Source: Nocardia ignorata NBRC 108230 (GTDB lineage Bacteria > Actinomycetota > Actinomycetes > Mycobacteriales > Mycobacteriaceae). Taken from it: 47,285 nt of DNA. The notes beneath the pieces are model-generated. The model was not told the DNA's origin and ran no database searches. It saw only the letters and a list, made by a program, of their open reading frames with translations. Location: positions 1-47,285 of the forward strand of contig NZ_BDBI01000065.1 in assembly GCF_001612905.1 (NCBI RefSeq), in the 5' to 3' direction. The translations under genes and the position numbers were made by a program. Below are positions 1-7,904 of this stretch, piece by piece. How positions within the stretch are numbered: the first letter of the stretch is position 1; each line of letters begins with the position of its first letter.

Positions 1-189
1 ACCCACCGCTATACCGAGGACCATCACATCGTTGCCCTCGAAGATCCCCGCGATGTTCTCGAAATCCGCGGTGATCTCGGTCGAGCCACCGAGTGCCTGT
101 TCGGCGCCAGGTAGCGAACAGCTCGCGATCGTTGTCACCGCCGCTGCGGTGACGAGGAAGCGAAACCATCTGTTGCGCAGCAGTTTCAC
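1..189 (-). CDS. Mce-family lipoprotein, N-terminal part only (runs off the window)
   Basis: The first 63 codons are visible, read leftward from a GTG start at 189 with an AGGAG about 6 nt upstream. The protein begins with basic residues and a hydrophobic segment ending in the lipobox-like IASC (Cys24), so it is probably a lipoprotein. The mature part reads ITADFENIAG-x-FEGNDV-x-VLGI, the start of the Mce/MlaD domain found in substrate-binding subunits of actinobacterial lipid importers. A lipobox suggests an MceE/LprK-type subunit, but one gene fragment cannot fix the letter. The GTG overlaps the stop of the SDR gene by 4 bp (GTGA), so the two are translationally coupled. The rest of the gene and any yrbE/mce partners lie outside the window. 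Confidence 0.8.
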   Translation of the reverse strand, partial: MKLLRNRWFRFLVTAAAVTTIASCSLPGAEQALGGSTEITADFENIAGIFEGNDVMVLGIAVG

Positions 190-992
190 GATGCGCTCCT
201 GCCGCCGTACGCCCAGGCCACGACGGCCTCGATCACCCTGCGCGGCAACAACCGCTGAGCCAGGAACACGACAGGCGCATGGGAGCCGACGGCATAGAGC
301 GGCAACGTCGGCGCGGCCTCGACGGCTTCGAGCACGGTGCGGGCGACGTCGTCTGCCGAGATCCCCTCGGCTTCCTTGGCATCGAGGGCGGCGATCGCCG
401 CGGTGAACCGCGCACGATAGGGGGAGTCGTCGCCGAGGTACTTCGTGCGGCGCCCGGACAGTCCGGTCGCGATGGAGCCGGGCTCGACGGTGGTGATGTC
501 GATGCCGTACGGCTTCAGCTCGTAGCGCGCGGCGGTCGCGAAGCCTTTGAGGGCGGCTTTGGTCGCGACATAGGACGCTCGGTAGGCGAGCGGGAAGCTC
601 GCGAGCATGGACCCGATATTGACGATCTTGCCGCGACCCCGTTCCCGCATCCTCGGCAGCAGCAGCTGGATCAGTTCGACCGCACCGAAGACGTTGAGCT
701 GGAACAACCTCCGCACGGCGTCCATCGGCAGCTCTTCGAGCGGCCCACATTGACTCTCCCCGGCGTTGTTCACCAGCACGTCGACGGCTGTGCCGTCGAG
801 CGCGTCGACGAAACGGGCGATCGAGCCACGATCGGTGAGATCCAGATCGCGGTAGTCCACCCCCGGCACGGGATCGGCCACGGTGGAACTGTCACGGCTC
901 GTCCCGAGGACGTGGTAGCCGCGCGCGACCAGGGCGGCGGCCACGGCCCGCCCGATTCCGGAGGACGCTCCGGTGACGATCGCTGTCTTCAT
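186..992 (-). CDS. Short-chain dehydrogenase/reductase (classical SDR)
   Basis: This 268-aa protein has the classical SDR layout. It shows the N-terminal dinucleotide-binding TGASSGIG (residues 7-14), NNAG (75-78), a serine-containing strand near 128-132 and the catalytic YVATK (Tyr141, Lys145). It should be a cytosolic NAD(P)-dependent alcohol or ketone oxidoreductase; the substrate cannot be read from sequence. It is the fourth gene of a leftward operon: its ATG overlaps the stop of the monooxygenase by 4 bp (ATGA), and its stop overlaps the Mce start. Its place after a meta-cleavage gene set suggests a side-chain dehydrogenation or reduction step in the same catabolic route (inference). 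Confidence 0.88.
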   Translation of the reverse strand: MKTAIVTGASSGIGRAVAAALVARGYHVLGTSRDSSTVADPVPGVDYRDLDLTDRGSIARFVDALDGTAVDVLVNNAGESQCGPLEELPMDAVRRLFQLNVFGAVELIQLLLPRMRERGRGKIVNIGSMLASFPLAYRASYVATKAALKGFATAARYELKPYGIDITTVEPGSIATGLSGRRTKYLGDDSPYRARFTAAIAALDAKEAEGISADDVARTVLEAVEAAPTLPLYAVGSHAPVVFLAQRLLPRRVIEAVVAWAYGGRSAS

Positions 993-2641
993 ACCGACTC
1001 CTGTCCGGCCGAACGAGCGCGAGCGGAAGACTCAGCGGCCTGCGAATGATGTTGTCTACGAAGCACTTCGGTCTGCGGGCCGGTTCGACCACGGTCTGCG
1101 GGCGCGGTCGACAGGGTGGGGCAACTCGGTACGCGGGTATGAAGGGAAGAGACCGAGCGAGAGGCCGCCAGTACGGTGTTGTCGGGACGCACGATCGCGG
1201 CGCTCGCTCGTCCACGGCGCAGCCATTCGCCGAGTTCCGACGACGCCGATACCGCCAGTACCGCGGCACCGCGCCGGTCGAGTTCGGTCCGCTGTTGGCG
1301 GGAGATCGGGGCGGTCGCGACGAAGAGGAAACGCCCGGCAGCGATGTCGTCGACCCGCCTGCCACCCTCGACCAGGTAGTTGGGGCACAGCGATCCGGCC
1401 AGGTCGAGCGGCCGAAACGCGCGTCGCGCCACGAACATCGACCGGGTCAGTCGCGGTGTGGCGCTGTCGGTCAGCTTGGCTTCGAGGCCGCGAACCCGGC
1501 CGAGCACGGGCCACACCCACTTGCAGGCCAGCGTGCGGGTCGTCGCGCCGCACGTCATCGCCCATCCGATGGCGACGGCCAGCGCGATCATGGACCTGAC
1601 GTGCGGTTCACGCTCGGTTCGATAAGAGTCCAGTGCGGCGTCGGGCAGTGCCGCGCCGAGGACGGCGACCAGCTTCCAGATCAGATTCTGGGCGTCGCGC
1701 AGACCCGCGCCCATGCCCTGCCCGATGAACGGCGGGGTGAGATGTGCCGCGTCGCCGAGCAGGAAGATCCTGCGATCCCGCCACCGGTCGACCACCTGGG
1801 CGCGAAAAGTGTACCCGGCGGACCGGATCAGCGTCAGGTGGGGATCGCTCACCTCGCGTAGCCAGGGGGACAGGAGCGGCTCGATGGCGTCGAGTGTGGC
1901 GAACTGGTCCGCGGACTCGTCGTCACGCAGGCGGAACTCCCAGCGGTACCGGGCGGCACCGATGCGCATGTACGTCGCGGCCCGTTCCCGGTCGCACACC
2001 TGGTGCACGCCATCCCACTGTCCGAGGTCGGCGTCGGTGGCGATGTCGACCACCAGCCACCGCTGTTCCAGACCGAGATCGCGCATGCGTGCACCGATCG
2101 ACGCGCGCACGACACTGTTGGCGCCATCGCAACCGAGCACGAAATTCGCTGTGACAGTGCGTGTTTCACTGGCTTCTGCAGCGAAATATCGCACGCGAGC
2201 GTGCTCGGGCGTGTTCGCCACGTCCAGCACCTCACAGCCGCCGCGCATCCGGACGCCCGCCGTCGATGCCAGCCGCGACCGCAGCAGGACTTCGAGATCC
2301 GGCTGGTCGAACATGTTGGCCGGCGGGAATCCGTGTGGCATCCGGGCGGGATCGCGGTCGAACTCGGCGAGCGTGGCGATGGCGGAGTCGACCAGCCGAA
2401 GGCCGCGGCCGGGCCGGGAGATCCCCGCGAACGCGTCGCCGAGACCGAGGTCGGCGAGAATGCGGTACACCTCGTCGTCGAGGTGCACCGCCCGCGGCTG
2501 CGGATACACCTTCTCCCAGCGATCGAGGACCAAGCACTCGATGCCGTAGCGCGCCAACAGCAATGCGGCGGTCATGCCGGTCGGACCCGCCCCGACGATC
2601 GCCACCGGGTAGTGCTCGATCCGGCCTTGCTCAGTGCCCAT
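989..2641 (-). CDS. FAD-dependent aromatic monooxygenase (MhpA/PheA-type)
   Basis: The 550-aa protein is a group A flavoprotein hydroxylase. It has the FAD-binding GAGPTG (17-22), the CDGANS motif (171-176) and GDAAH (296-300) followed by the PPFIGQGMGAGLRD stretch typical of 3-(3-hydroxyphenyl)propionate hydroxylase and related ring hydroxylases. It probably ortho-hydroxylates a phenolic substrate to a catechol, which the upstream extradiol dioxygenase would cleave. Its start overlaps the FAH-family gene by 11 bp. The last ~45 residues (about 989-1165) are unlike the family and use codons such as CTT, AGA, CAA and CAT that are rare elsewhere in the gene, so the original stop may have been lost. 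Confidence 0.88.
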   Translation of the reverse strand: MGTEQGRIEHYPVAIVGAGPTGMTAALLLARYGIECLVLDRWEKVYPQPRAVHLDDEVYRILADLGLGDAFAGISRPGRGLRLVDSAIATLAEFDRDPARMPHGFPPANMFDQPDLEVLLRSRLASTAGVRMRGGCEVLDVANTPEHARVRYFAAEASETRTVTANFVLGCDGANSVVRASIGARMRDLGLEQRWLVVDIATDADLGQWDGVHQVCDRERAATYMRIGAARYRWEFRLRDDESADQFATLDAIEPLLSPWLREVSDPHLTLIRSAGYTFRAQVVDRWRDRRIFLLGDAAHLTPPFIGQGMGAGLRDAQNLIWKLVAVLGAALPDAALDSYRTEREPHVRSMIALAVAIGWAMTCGATTRTLACKWVWPVLGRVRGLEAKLTDSATPRLTRSMFVARRAFRPLDLAGSLCPNYLVEGGRRVDDIAAGRFLFVATAPISRQQRTELDRRGAAVLAVSASSELGEWLRRGRASAAIVRPDNTVLAASRSVSSLHTRVPSCPTLSTAPADRGRTGPQTEVLRRQHHSQAAESSARARSAGQESV

Positions 2642-3569
2642 AACGCACCCTGGTGCGCTGAACGCCGAGGTCGAGCGCGCCGTCCGGTGTCGAGACGGTC
2701 AGCTCGAGCACATCGCCGTCGTGCAGGTAGTCCGGGTTCGATGCCTGCTTGGCGAAGAAGATCTTCCACTTGAGCGCGGGCGGGATCAGCGAACCGAGAA
2801 TCTCGACGGGTTTGGCGGGGGCCTTCAAGGCGGTTCCGCCCGGGGTGCCGGTAAGCAACAGGTCGCCCGGATCCATGCGCTGGAAACCGGTCAGGGCGCG
2901 CAGGGTTTCTAGGGGGCCGTAGATCATGTCGGCCACCGTGCTGTGCTGGCGCACCCGGCCATTGACGCGCAACGTCAGGCACAGCTCGTGGAATCTGTCG
3001 AACTCGCCTGCTTCGAGCAGCAGCAACACCGGGCCCACCGGCGTGAAGGTGGGATAGGACTTACCCTCGTAGAACTGGGTTTTGGGCAGTTGGACGTCGC
3101 GGGCGGAGACATCGTCGGTGATGACCAAACCGGCGATGAAGCCCCCGATATTCGACGTGTCGAGTGTGGTGCCGACCGGCAGCGGCGCGCCGATGACGAG
3201 CCCGATCTCGATCTCGTAGTCCAGCAACCGCACGTGCGGCGGTTTGACGATGTCGTCCTCCGGACCGCTGATGGATCCGGACGATTTGCGGAAGAATGTC
3301 AGCGGAACCGTCTGCGGGTCCATCCCCGAATCCCGCACGTGCGACACGTAATTGGTCATCTGCGCGACCACCCGGCACGGCGCGGTCACCGGGGAGACCA
3401 GCGCCAGGGTCTCCACCGGCGTGGTGTCGGTGCCGCGGCGCGCCACTTCGATCGCGCCGCGGTCGGCCAGCAGTTCGCCCGTGGTCACGGCCTCGGTGTC
3501 GATTCGGGCAGCGCCGTCTGGGGTCAGCACCCACCATGCGTCGATGGTGCGCACCACGGAAATGCTCAT
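2631..3569 (-). CDS. Fumarylacetoacetate hydrolase (FAH)-family protein
   Basis: This 312-aa protein has the FAH fold signature. Metal ligands are visible as DYEIEIG (Glu119, Glu121) and TDDVSARD (Asp152/153), followed by KSYPTFTPVGP and a C-terminal GDLLLTGTPGG. Members hydrolyse C-C bonds or hydrate or decarboxylate the open-chain products of meta-cleavage. I chose the ATG at 3569 because it overlaps the dioxygenase stop by 4 bp and starts the conserved N-terminus; the frame stays open further upstream but only as antisense of nothing and shadow of the dioxygenase gene. In context it probably processes the ring-fission product made by the preceding enzyme. Confidence 0.88.
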   Translation of the reverse strand: MSISVVRTIDAWWVLTPDGAARIDTEAVTTGELLADRGAIEVARRGTDTTPVETLALVSPVTAPCRVVAQMTNYVSHVRDSGMDPQTVPLTFFRKSSGSISGPEDDIVKPPHVRLLDYEIEIGLVIGAPLPVGTTLDTSNIGGFIAGLVITDDVSARDVQLPKTQFYEGKSYPTFTPVGPVLLLLEAGEFDRFHELCLTLRVNGRVRQHSTVADMIYGPLETLRALTGFQRMDPGDLLLTGTPGGTALKAPAKPVEILGSLIPPALKWKIFFAKQASNPDYLHDGDVLELTVSTPDGALDLGVQRTRVRYGH

Positions 3570-4702
3570 GAGTCGGCTACTTTCAGAAGGCCCCGCAAGC
3601 GCTGGGCGTCGAATTCGTTGTCTCGGTGGAGCGAAGAGAAGAGGGAGCGGAGTTCCCGCAGCGAGTTGCGGCTCGGTGCGATACCGAGGAAGTCTTTGGT
3701 CGCCGGTGGGCCCCACTGCGCCAGCCCCGAGGCCGTCATCGGTGCCCAGCCGGGTTCCAGTGAGCTGTCGAACAGGTCGCCGTCGGTGAAGTGCTCGACG
3801 AGGAAACCGTCGGGATCGCGCCAGTAGTCGAAGATCTGACTGCCCTGGATATGCCGTCCGATTCCCCAGGACCGCCGATAGCCGCGCGCGGTCAGGAACT
3901 CGCCACCGGCCGCGAGCGCGTCGAGGTCGCACACCTGATACGCCGAATGCACGTAACGATCCGAGGGGCCGAGCGTCATGGCGAGGGTGTGATGGTCGGT
4001 CGGCGTGTTCCCGCGGTCGCAGCGGATGAAGGCCATCACGGGCCCGCGTGCGCGCTGCCCGTCGAAATACAGGAAATCGCTCACGATCAGGCCGAGATGC
4101 TCCAGATACCAGTTCAGGTTCTCGAGGAAGCGGGTGCGCGAGACCACGACATGGCCGAGCCGCTCGACCCGGGCAGGCACCCGCGGTGGTCGCTGCGTCG
4201 TGTTGATCCGCGCGGTGGACGCACCGACGTTGAGTGGGCGCGCGGGCTGCCCCGGTAGCTTCGGCAACTGATGCGTGCCCGCCACGACCCGGACGGTCCC
4301 GCCACCCGGGTCGTGCAAGGTGACGCCCATTCCACCGAGGCTCTCGGGTAGCCGTTGCACGTGATGACCCGTGGCCTCGGCGAGCCTGAGCAGATCGGAC
4401 TCCTCGGCGGCCTGGAACGCCGCACCCGCGAAGTGGGAGCGCACTGCCTTGCGGACGATCACGCACGGCGTGCCTGCCTGCGTGCCGCGCAGGTGTATCT
4501 CCGCCGAACCGCGGTAAGCCACCGAGAACCCGAACGCCAGCGCGAACGCTTCGGCCCGCAGCAGGTCGGGCTTGCCGAACTCGAGCCAGGCGAGGTCGGC
4601 GACCTTGACGATCGGGTTTCCGGCGCGGCCGGAGTGCTCGCCCGGCAGCGCGCCCTGATCGACATGCAAGCCGCGATGTGTGTCGCTGTGGCCTACCGAC
4701 AT
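3566..4702 (-). CDS. Extradiol ring-cleavage dioxygenase (VOC superfamily, BphC-like)
   Basis: The 378-aa protein contains two vicinal-oxygen-chelate modules. Candidate Fe(II) ligands in the second module are His184 (RLGHVVV), His252 (YVHSAYQV) and Glu303 (FLVEHFTD). Their spacing (68 and 51) is close to that of BphC-type enzymes. It should cleave a catechol next to the hydroxyls (meta-cleavage). It is the first gene of the leftward operon that continues with the FAH-family hydrolase, flavin hydroxylase and SDR, and it is divergent from a TetR gene that probably controls it. A start a few codons downstream cannot be excluded. The first ~30 residues precede the VOC fold. Confidence 0.87.
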   Translation of the reverse strand: MSVGHSDTHRGLHVDQGALPGEHSGRAGNPIVKVADLAWLEFGKPDLLRAEAFALAFGFSVAYRGSAEIHLRGTQAGTPCVIVRKAVRSHFAGAAFQAAEESDLLRLAEATGHHVQRLPESLGGMGVTLHDPGGGTVRVVAGTHQLPKLPGQPARPLNVGASTARINTTQRPPRVPARVERLGHVVVSRTRFLENLNWYLEHLGLIVSDFLYFDGQRARGPVMAFIRCDRGNTPTDHHTLAMTLGPSDRYVHSAYQVCDLDALAAGGEFLTARGYRRSWGIGRHIQGSQIFDYWRDPDGFLVEHFTDGDLFDSSLEPGWAPMTASGLAQWGPPATKDFLGIAPSRNSLRELRSLFSSLHRDNEFDAQRLRGLLKVADS

Positions 4703-4742
4703 CTCGCCTCCTGCTCGCTGTTACTGACGATATCTTCAATTA

Positions 4743-4760
4743 TGACTATCCGTTCAGTCA
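4743..4760. promoter_or_regulatory. Candidate TetR operator, inverted repeat TGACT-N8-AGTCA
   Basis: A perfect 5-bp-arm inverted repeat lies in the 139-bp divergent promoter region between the dioxygenase and TetR genes, 41 bp upstream of the dioxygenase start. On the minus strand the right arm sits in TTGACT, a possible -35 element. Position and symmetry fit a local TetR repressor, but the arms are short and nothing else supports the call. Confidence 0.35.
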
Positions 4761-4841
4761 AGGGTTCTGGGGAATTCGTCAGATTTGATGGTGGATAAGA
4801 TCGCGGCAGGTCGAACCACTGCCGGAAGGTGACCAACGACG

Positions 4842-5489
4842 ATGCCCACCGCAGCGAACAGGCTCGAACGCCGCAAAGCTCGCACTCGCTCGGCCCTGAT
4901 CGCGGCCGGGCAACGCTTTATCGCCGAGGGCAGGCTCAACGCCCCCATCCTCGAGATCACGCAGGCCGCGGACGTGGGAATGGGCTCGTTCTACAACCAC
5001 TTCGCCAGCCGGGAAGAACTGTTCGTCGCGGCGGTCGACAGCGCGTTGGAGTCGCTGGGCGACTACCTCGACGCGCTGACGACCGACCTGGCCGATCCGG
5101 CGGAGAGATTCGCCAAGTCGTTCCGTATCGTCGGGCGACTGTTTCGGCTGCAGCCCGACCTCAGCCGGATCCTGATCAACTCCGCCGCCTCACTGATCGA
5201 ATCCGACCACGGCCTCGCGCCGCGCGCCGAACGAGACATCGCCGCCGCGACACGCGCGGGACGTTTCGTCGTCGAGGACACCGACCTGGCGATGGCGCTG
5301 GTGACCGGATCGCTACTCGGCCTCGGGCGACTGTTGCTCCGACAGCCCGACCGGGACTGTGCCGTGACCGTAGACGACATGACCGTCGGAATCCTTGTCG
5401 CACTTGGCCTCTCGCGTGAGGATGCTGAAGAGTTGTGCAGTGCGCCGGTGTCGCTGGATGCCGTGCCCGGCACGGACGGTGACGGCTGA
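4842..5489 (+). CDS. TetR/AcrR-family transcriptional regulator
   Basis: This 215-aa protein starts with a TetR DNA-binding domain (about residues 8-55). The recognition region contains ITQAADVGMGSFYNHFASREELF, close to the family consensus. The C-terminal half is helical and would bind the inducer. It is transcribed away from the aromatic operon and is the obvious candidate local repressor of both, with an aromatic ligand or CoA ester as inducer (inference). The ATG at 4842 begins directly before the first conserved helix. Confidence 0.9.
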   Translation: MPTAANRLERRKARTRSALIAAGQRFIAEGRLNAPILEITQAADVGMGSFYNHFASREELFVAAVDSALESLGDYLDALTTDLADPAERFAKSFRIVGRLFRLQPDLSRILINSAASLIESDHGLAPRAERDIAAATRAGRFVVEDTDLAMALVTGSLLGLGRLLLRQPDRDCAVTVDDMTVGILVALGLSREDAEELCSAPVSLDAVPGTDGDG

Positions 5490-5585
5490 CCGGGTGGTGC
5501 CACCCCTGTGCTGTCTTGCGCGGAACTCGCGTGGTAACGCGGGGACTCGCGCGGTGTCGGGGATCGGCTGGTGCGCTGTGCCACG

Positions 5586-6818
5586 ATGACCCGCATGGAG
5601 CTGCTCGCTTCCGCCGGTGCCGACGGGCCGACGCCGATCGTGTCGCTGTTCTGGATCGCGCTGGTCGCGGTGATCGCGCCGGTGGTGTCGCGCCTGCTGC
5701 GCGGATATCTGCCCGATGTGGTGATCCTGCTGGTCGCGGGTGCGGTGCTCGGCCCGTACGTGCTCGGGTGGGCCGACGCCGGGGGCGGCGTCGACCTCGT
5801 CAGCGAGCTCGGGCTGGGAATGCTGTTCCTGCTCGCGGGCTACGAACTCGACCCGGCCCTGCTGCGAGGGAAATCGGGGCGAACGGCCTGGCTGGTCTGG
5901 CTCGTGTGCCTGGTCTTCGCGTTCGGGATCGTCACCCTGGCCACCGACCGGTCGACGGGCACCCGCATCGCCGTGGCCATCGCGCTCACCTCCACCGCGC
6001 TCGGCACACTCCTGCCGATGCTGAAGCAGGCCGGAATCGCCGACTCGCCACTCGGTCGCGCGGTGATGACGCACGGCGCGGTGGGTGAACTCGGGCCCAT
6101 CGTCGCGATGTCGGTGCTGCTGAGCAGCCGCGACTCCATGTCGGCGCTCGTCACCGTGCTGATGTTCGTGGTCGCGGCGGTGCTCGTCGGGCTGATCCCG
6201 GTGCGCATGCTCGACCGGATACCCGACCTCGGATCGGCGCTCGGCCGGCTCGACGGCGGCACCTCGCAGCTCCCGGTGCGCGGAGTCGTGCTGCTACTCC
6301 TCGTCCTGATGGTGATCGCGGAGGAATTCGACCTCGACGTGGTGCTCGGCGCCTTCGCCGCTGGCATGATCCTGCGCAAACTCATCGCCGCAGGCCACCC
6401 CGACGTGGACGCCTCGCTCGAGGCCATCGGTTACGGCCTGCTGATCCCGGTGTTCTTCGTGGTCTCCGGAATGGGTATCGACGTGTCCGCCGTGGCGGGC
6501 AACCCGGCGCTGTGGGTGTGGTTCGTGCTCACCATCGCGATCGCACGCGGTCTGCCGGTGTGGCTGAGCGAGCGCTTCGTGCCGCACGGGTCGAACCTTC
6601 CCACGGGCCGCGAGCGGGTGCAGTTGGCCCTCTACGCGGCTACCGGTCTGCCGATCATCGTCGCGGTGACGCAGGTCGCGACCCGCACCGGCCTGCTGAG
6701 TAGCGAGGTAGCCTCGATACTGGTGGCCGCGGGAGCCACGACGGTATTGGTGTTCCCGCTGGTCGCGCGACTGATCGGGGCACGTGGCGCCGAGTCCGTC
6801 ACACCCGCGCATGAATGA
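5586..6818 (+). CDS. Monovalent cation:proton antiporter (CPA2-type)
   Basis: The 410-aa integral membrane protein has 11-12 hydrophobic segments across its whole length. The family features are GYLPDVVILLVAGAVLGP near the N-terminus, ELGLGMLFLLAGYELD, a long inverted-repeat architecture and FVVSGMGID in the second half. It probably exchanges Na+ or K+ for protons across the plasma membrane. No C-terminal TrkA/RCK domain follows. I used the ATG at 5586; a GTG at 5571 or an ATG at 5595 are alternatives, since no strong Shine-Dalgarno decides. Its stop codon lies inside the argC ArgR-box region. Confidence 0.85.
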   Translation: MTRMELLASAGADGPTPIVSLFWIALVAVIAPVVSRLLRGYLPDVVILLVAGAVLGPYVLGWADAGGGVDLVSELGLGMLFLLAGYELDPALLRGKSGRTAWLVWLVCLVFAFGIVTLATDRSTGTRIAVAIALTSTALGTLLPMLKQAGIADSPLGRAVMTHGAVGELGPIVAMSVLLSSRDSMSALVTVLMFVVAAVLVGLIPVRMLDRIPDLGSALGRLDGGTSQLPVRGVVLLLLVLMVIAEEFDLDVVLGAFAAGMILRKLIAAGHPDVDASLEAIGYGLLIPVFFVVSGMGIDVSAVAGNPALWVWFVLTIAIARGLPVWLSERFVPHGSNLPTGRERVQLALYAATGLPIIVAVTQVATRTGLLSSEVASILVAAGATTVLVFPLVARLIGARGAESVTPAHE

Positions 6819-6842
6819 GCTTGCATACTCGTGCATAATCAT
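6811..6842 (+). promoter_or_regulatory. ArgR box and -10 element of the argC operon
   Basis: ATGAATGAGCTTGCAT (6811-6826), then ACTC, then GTGCATAATCAT (6831-6842). The same two blocks, separated by a different 4-bp spacer, occur in front of argG at 15532-15563. The paired TGCAT cores resemble actinobacterial ARG boxes. CATAAT (6834-6839) fits a -10 hexamer and would place the transcript start at or next to the argC ATG (6846), suggesting a leaderless mRNA. Confidence 0.75.
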
Positions 6843-6845
6843 CAC

Positions 6846-7904
6846 ATGGTGGAAACGTCCGGAGGACCCGTATTACGGGTGGCGGTTGCCGGTGCCAGTG
6901 GGTACGCCGGTGGCGAGGTGTTGCGTCTGCTGCTCGGCCATCCCGAATACCGAGCCGGGCGCCTCGAGATCGGGGCGCTGACCGCCGGATCCAACGCGGG
7001 CACCGCCCTCGGCGCACTGCAGCCGCAGCTGCTGCCGCTGGCCGACCGCGTCCTGCAGGAAACCACCCCGCAGACCCTGGCCGGACACGACATCGTGTTC
7101 CTCGGTCTGCCGCACGGCCAGTCCGGCGCGATCGCGCAGGCCCTGCCCGAGTCGACGGTCGTCATCGACTGCGGCGCCGACTTCCGGCTCACCGACCCCG
7201 CCGCCTGGGAGAAGTACTACGGCAGCGCCCATGCGGGCAGCTGGCCCTACGGTCTGCCCGAACTACCCGGCGCGCGCGCCCGGCTCACCGGTGCCCGCCG
7301 CATCGCGGTGCCCGGCTGCTACCCGACGGTGTCCAGTGTCGCGCTCGCCCCGGCCGTCGCGGCGGGCATCATCGAACCGAACGTGAACGTCGTCGCGGTG
7401 AGCGGGGCCTCGGGTGCGGGCCGCAGACTCGACATCGGCCTGCTCGGATCCGAGGTCATGGGCAGCGTGCGCGCCTACAGCGTGGCGGGTGCCCACCGGC
7501 ACACCCCGGAGATCGCGCAGAACCTGAAAGCCGCGGGCGGCGTGGATGTCTCGGTGTCCTTCACGCCCGTGCTCGCGCCGATGCCGCGCGGCATCCTCGC
7601 CACCTGCACCGCACCGGTGAAGGTCGACGCCGCGCAGGCCCGGGCCGTCTACGAAAAGGCTTACGCCGACGAGCCCTTCGTGCACCTGCTGCCCGAAGGC
7701 ATGCTGCCGCAGACCGGTTCGGTGCTCGGTTCCAACGCCATCACCCTGCAGGTCGCCGTCGACGCCGACGCGGGCCTGCTCGTGGTGATCGGCGCGATCG
7801 ACAATCTGACCAAGGGCACCGCGGGCGCCGCGGTGCAATCGATGAATCTGGCCGTCGGTTTCGACGAGACCGCAGGACTTTCCACCGTAGGAGTGGCACC
7901 GTGA
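6846..7904 (+). CDS. argC: N-acetyl-gamma-glutamyl-phosphate reductase
   Basis: ArgC reduces N-acetylglutamyl phosphate to the semialdehyde with NADPH, the third step of arginine synthesis. The 352-aa protein shows the Rossmann GASGYAGGE, the catalytic Cys158 in AVPGCYPT, AGVHRHTPE-like GAHRHTPEI and the C-terminal NLTKGTAGAAVQSMN signature. I chose the ATG at 6846; a GTG at 6831 lies inside the putative -10 and is unlikely. There is no room for a Shine-Dalgarno after the inferred transcription start, so leaderless translation is likely. It is the first gene of the tightly coupled argCJBDFR operon and is probably repressed by ArgR at the overlapping box. Confidence 0.97.
   Translation: MVETSGGPVLRVAVAGASGYAGGEVLRLLLGHPEYRAGRLEIGALTAGSNAGTALGALQPQLLPLADRVLQETTPQTLAGHDIVFLGLPHGQSGAIAQALPESTVVIDCGADFRLTDPAAWEKYYGSAHAGSWPYGLPELPGARARLTGARRIAVPGCYPTVSSVALAPAVAAGIIEPNVNVVAVSGASGAGRRLDIGLLGSEVMGSVRAYSVAGAHRHTPEIAQNLKAAGGVDVSVSFTPVLAPMPRGILATCTAPVKVDAAQARAVYEKAYADEPFVHLLPEGMLPQTGSVLGSNAITLQVAVDADAGLLVVIGAIDNLTKGTAGAAVQSMNLAVGFDETAGLSTVGVAP

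Noticed and set aside
3570..4739. Possible N-terminal extension fusing the FAH-family protein to a larger protein
   Set aside because: The extension is an alternative frame of the dioxygenase gene. The ATG at 3569 with a 4-bp overlap explains the FAH start.
6831..6845. GTG at 6831 as argC start
   Set aside because: It lies within the -10/ArgR box; the ATG at 6846 fits the inferred transcript start.
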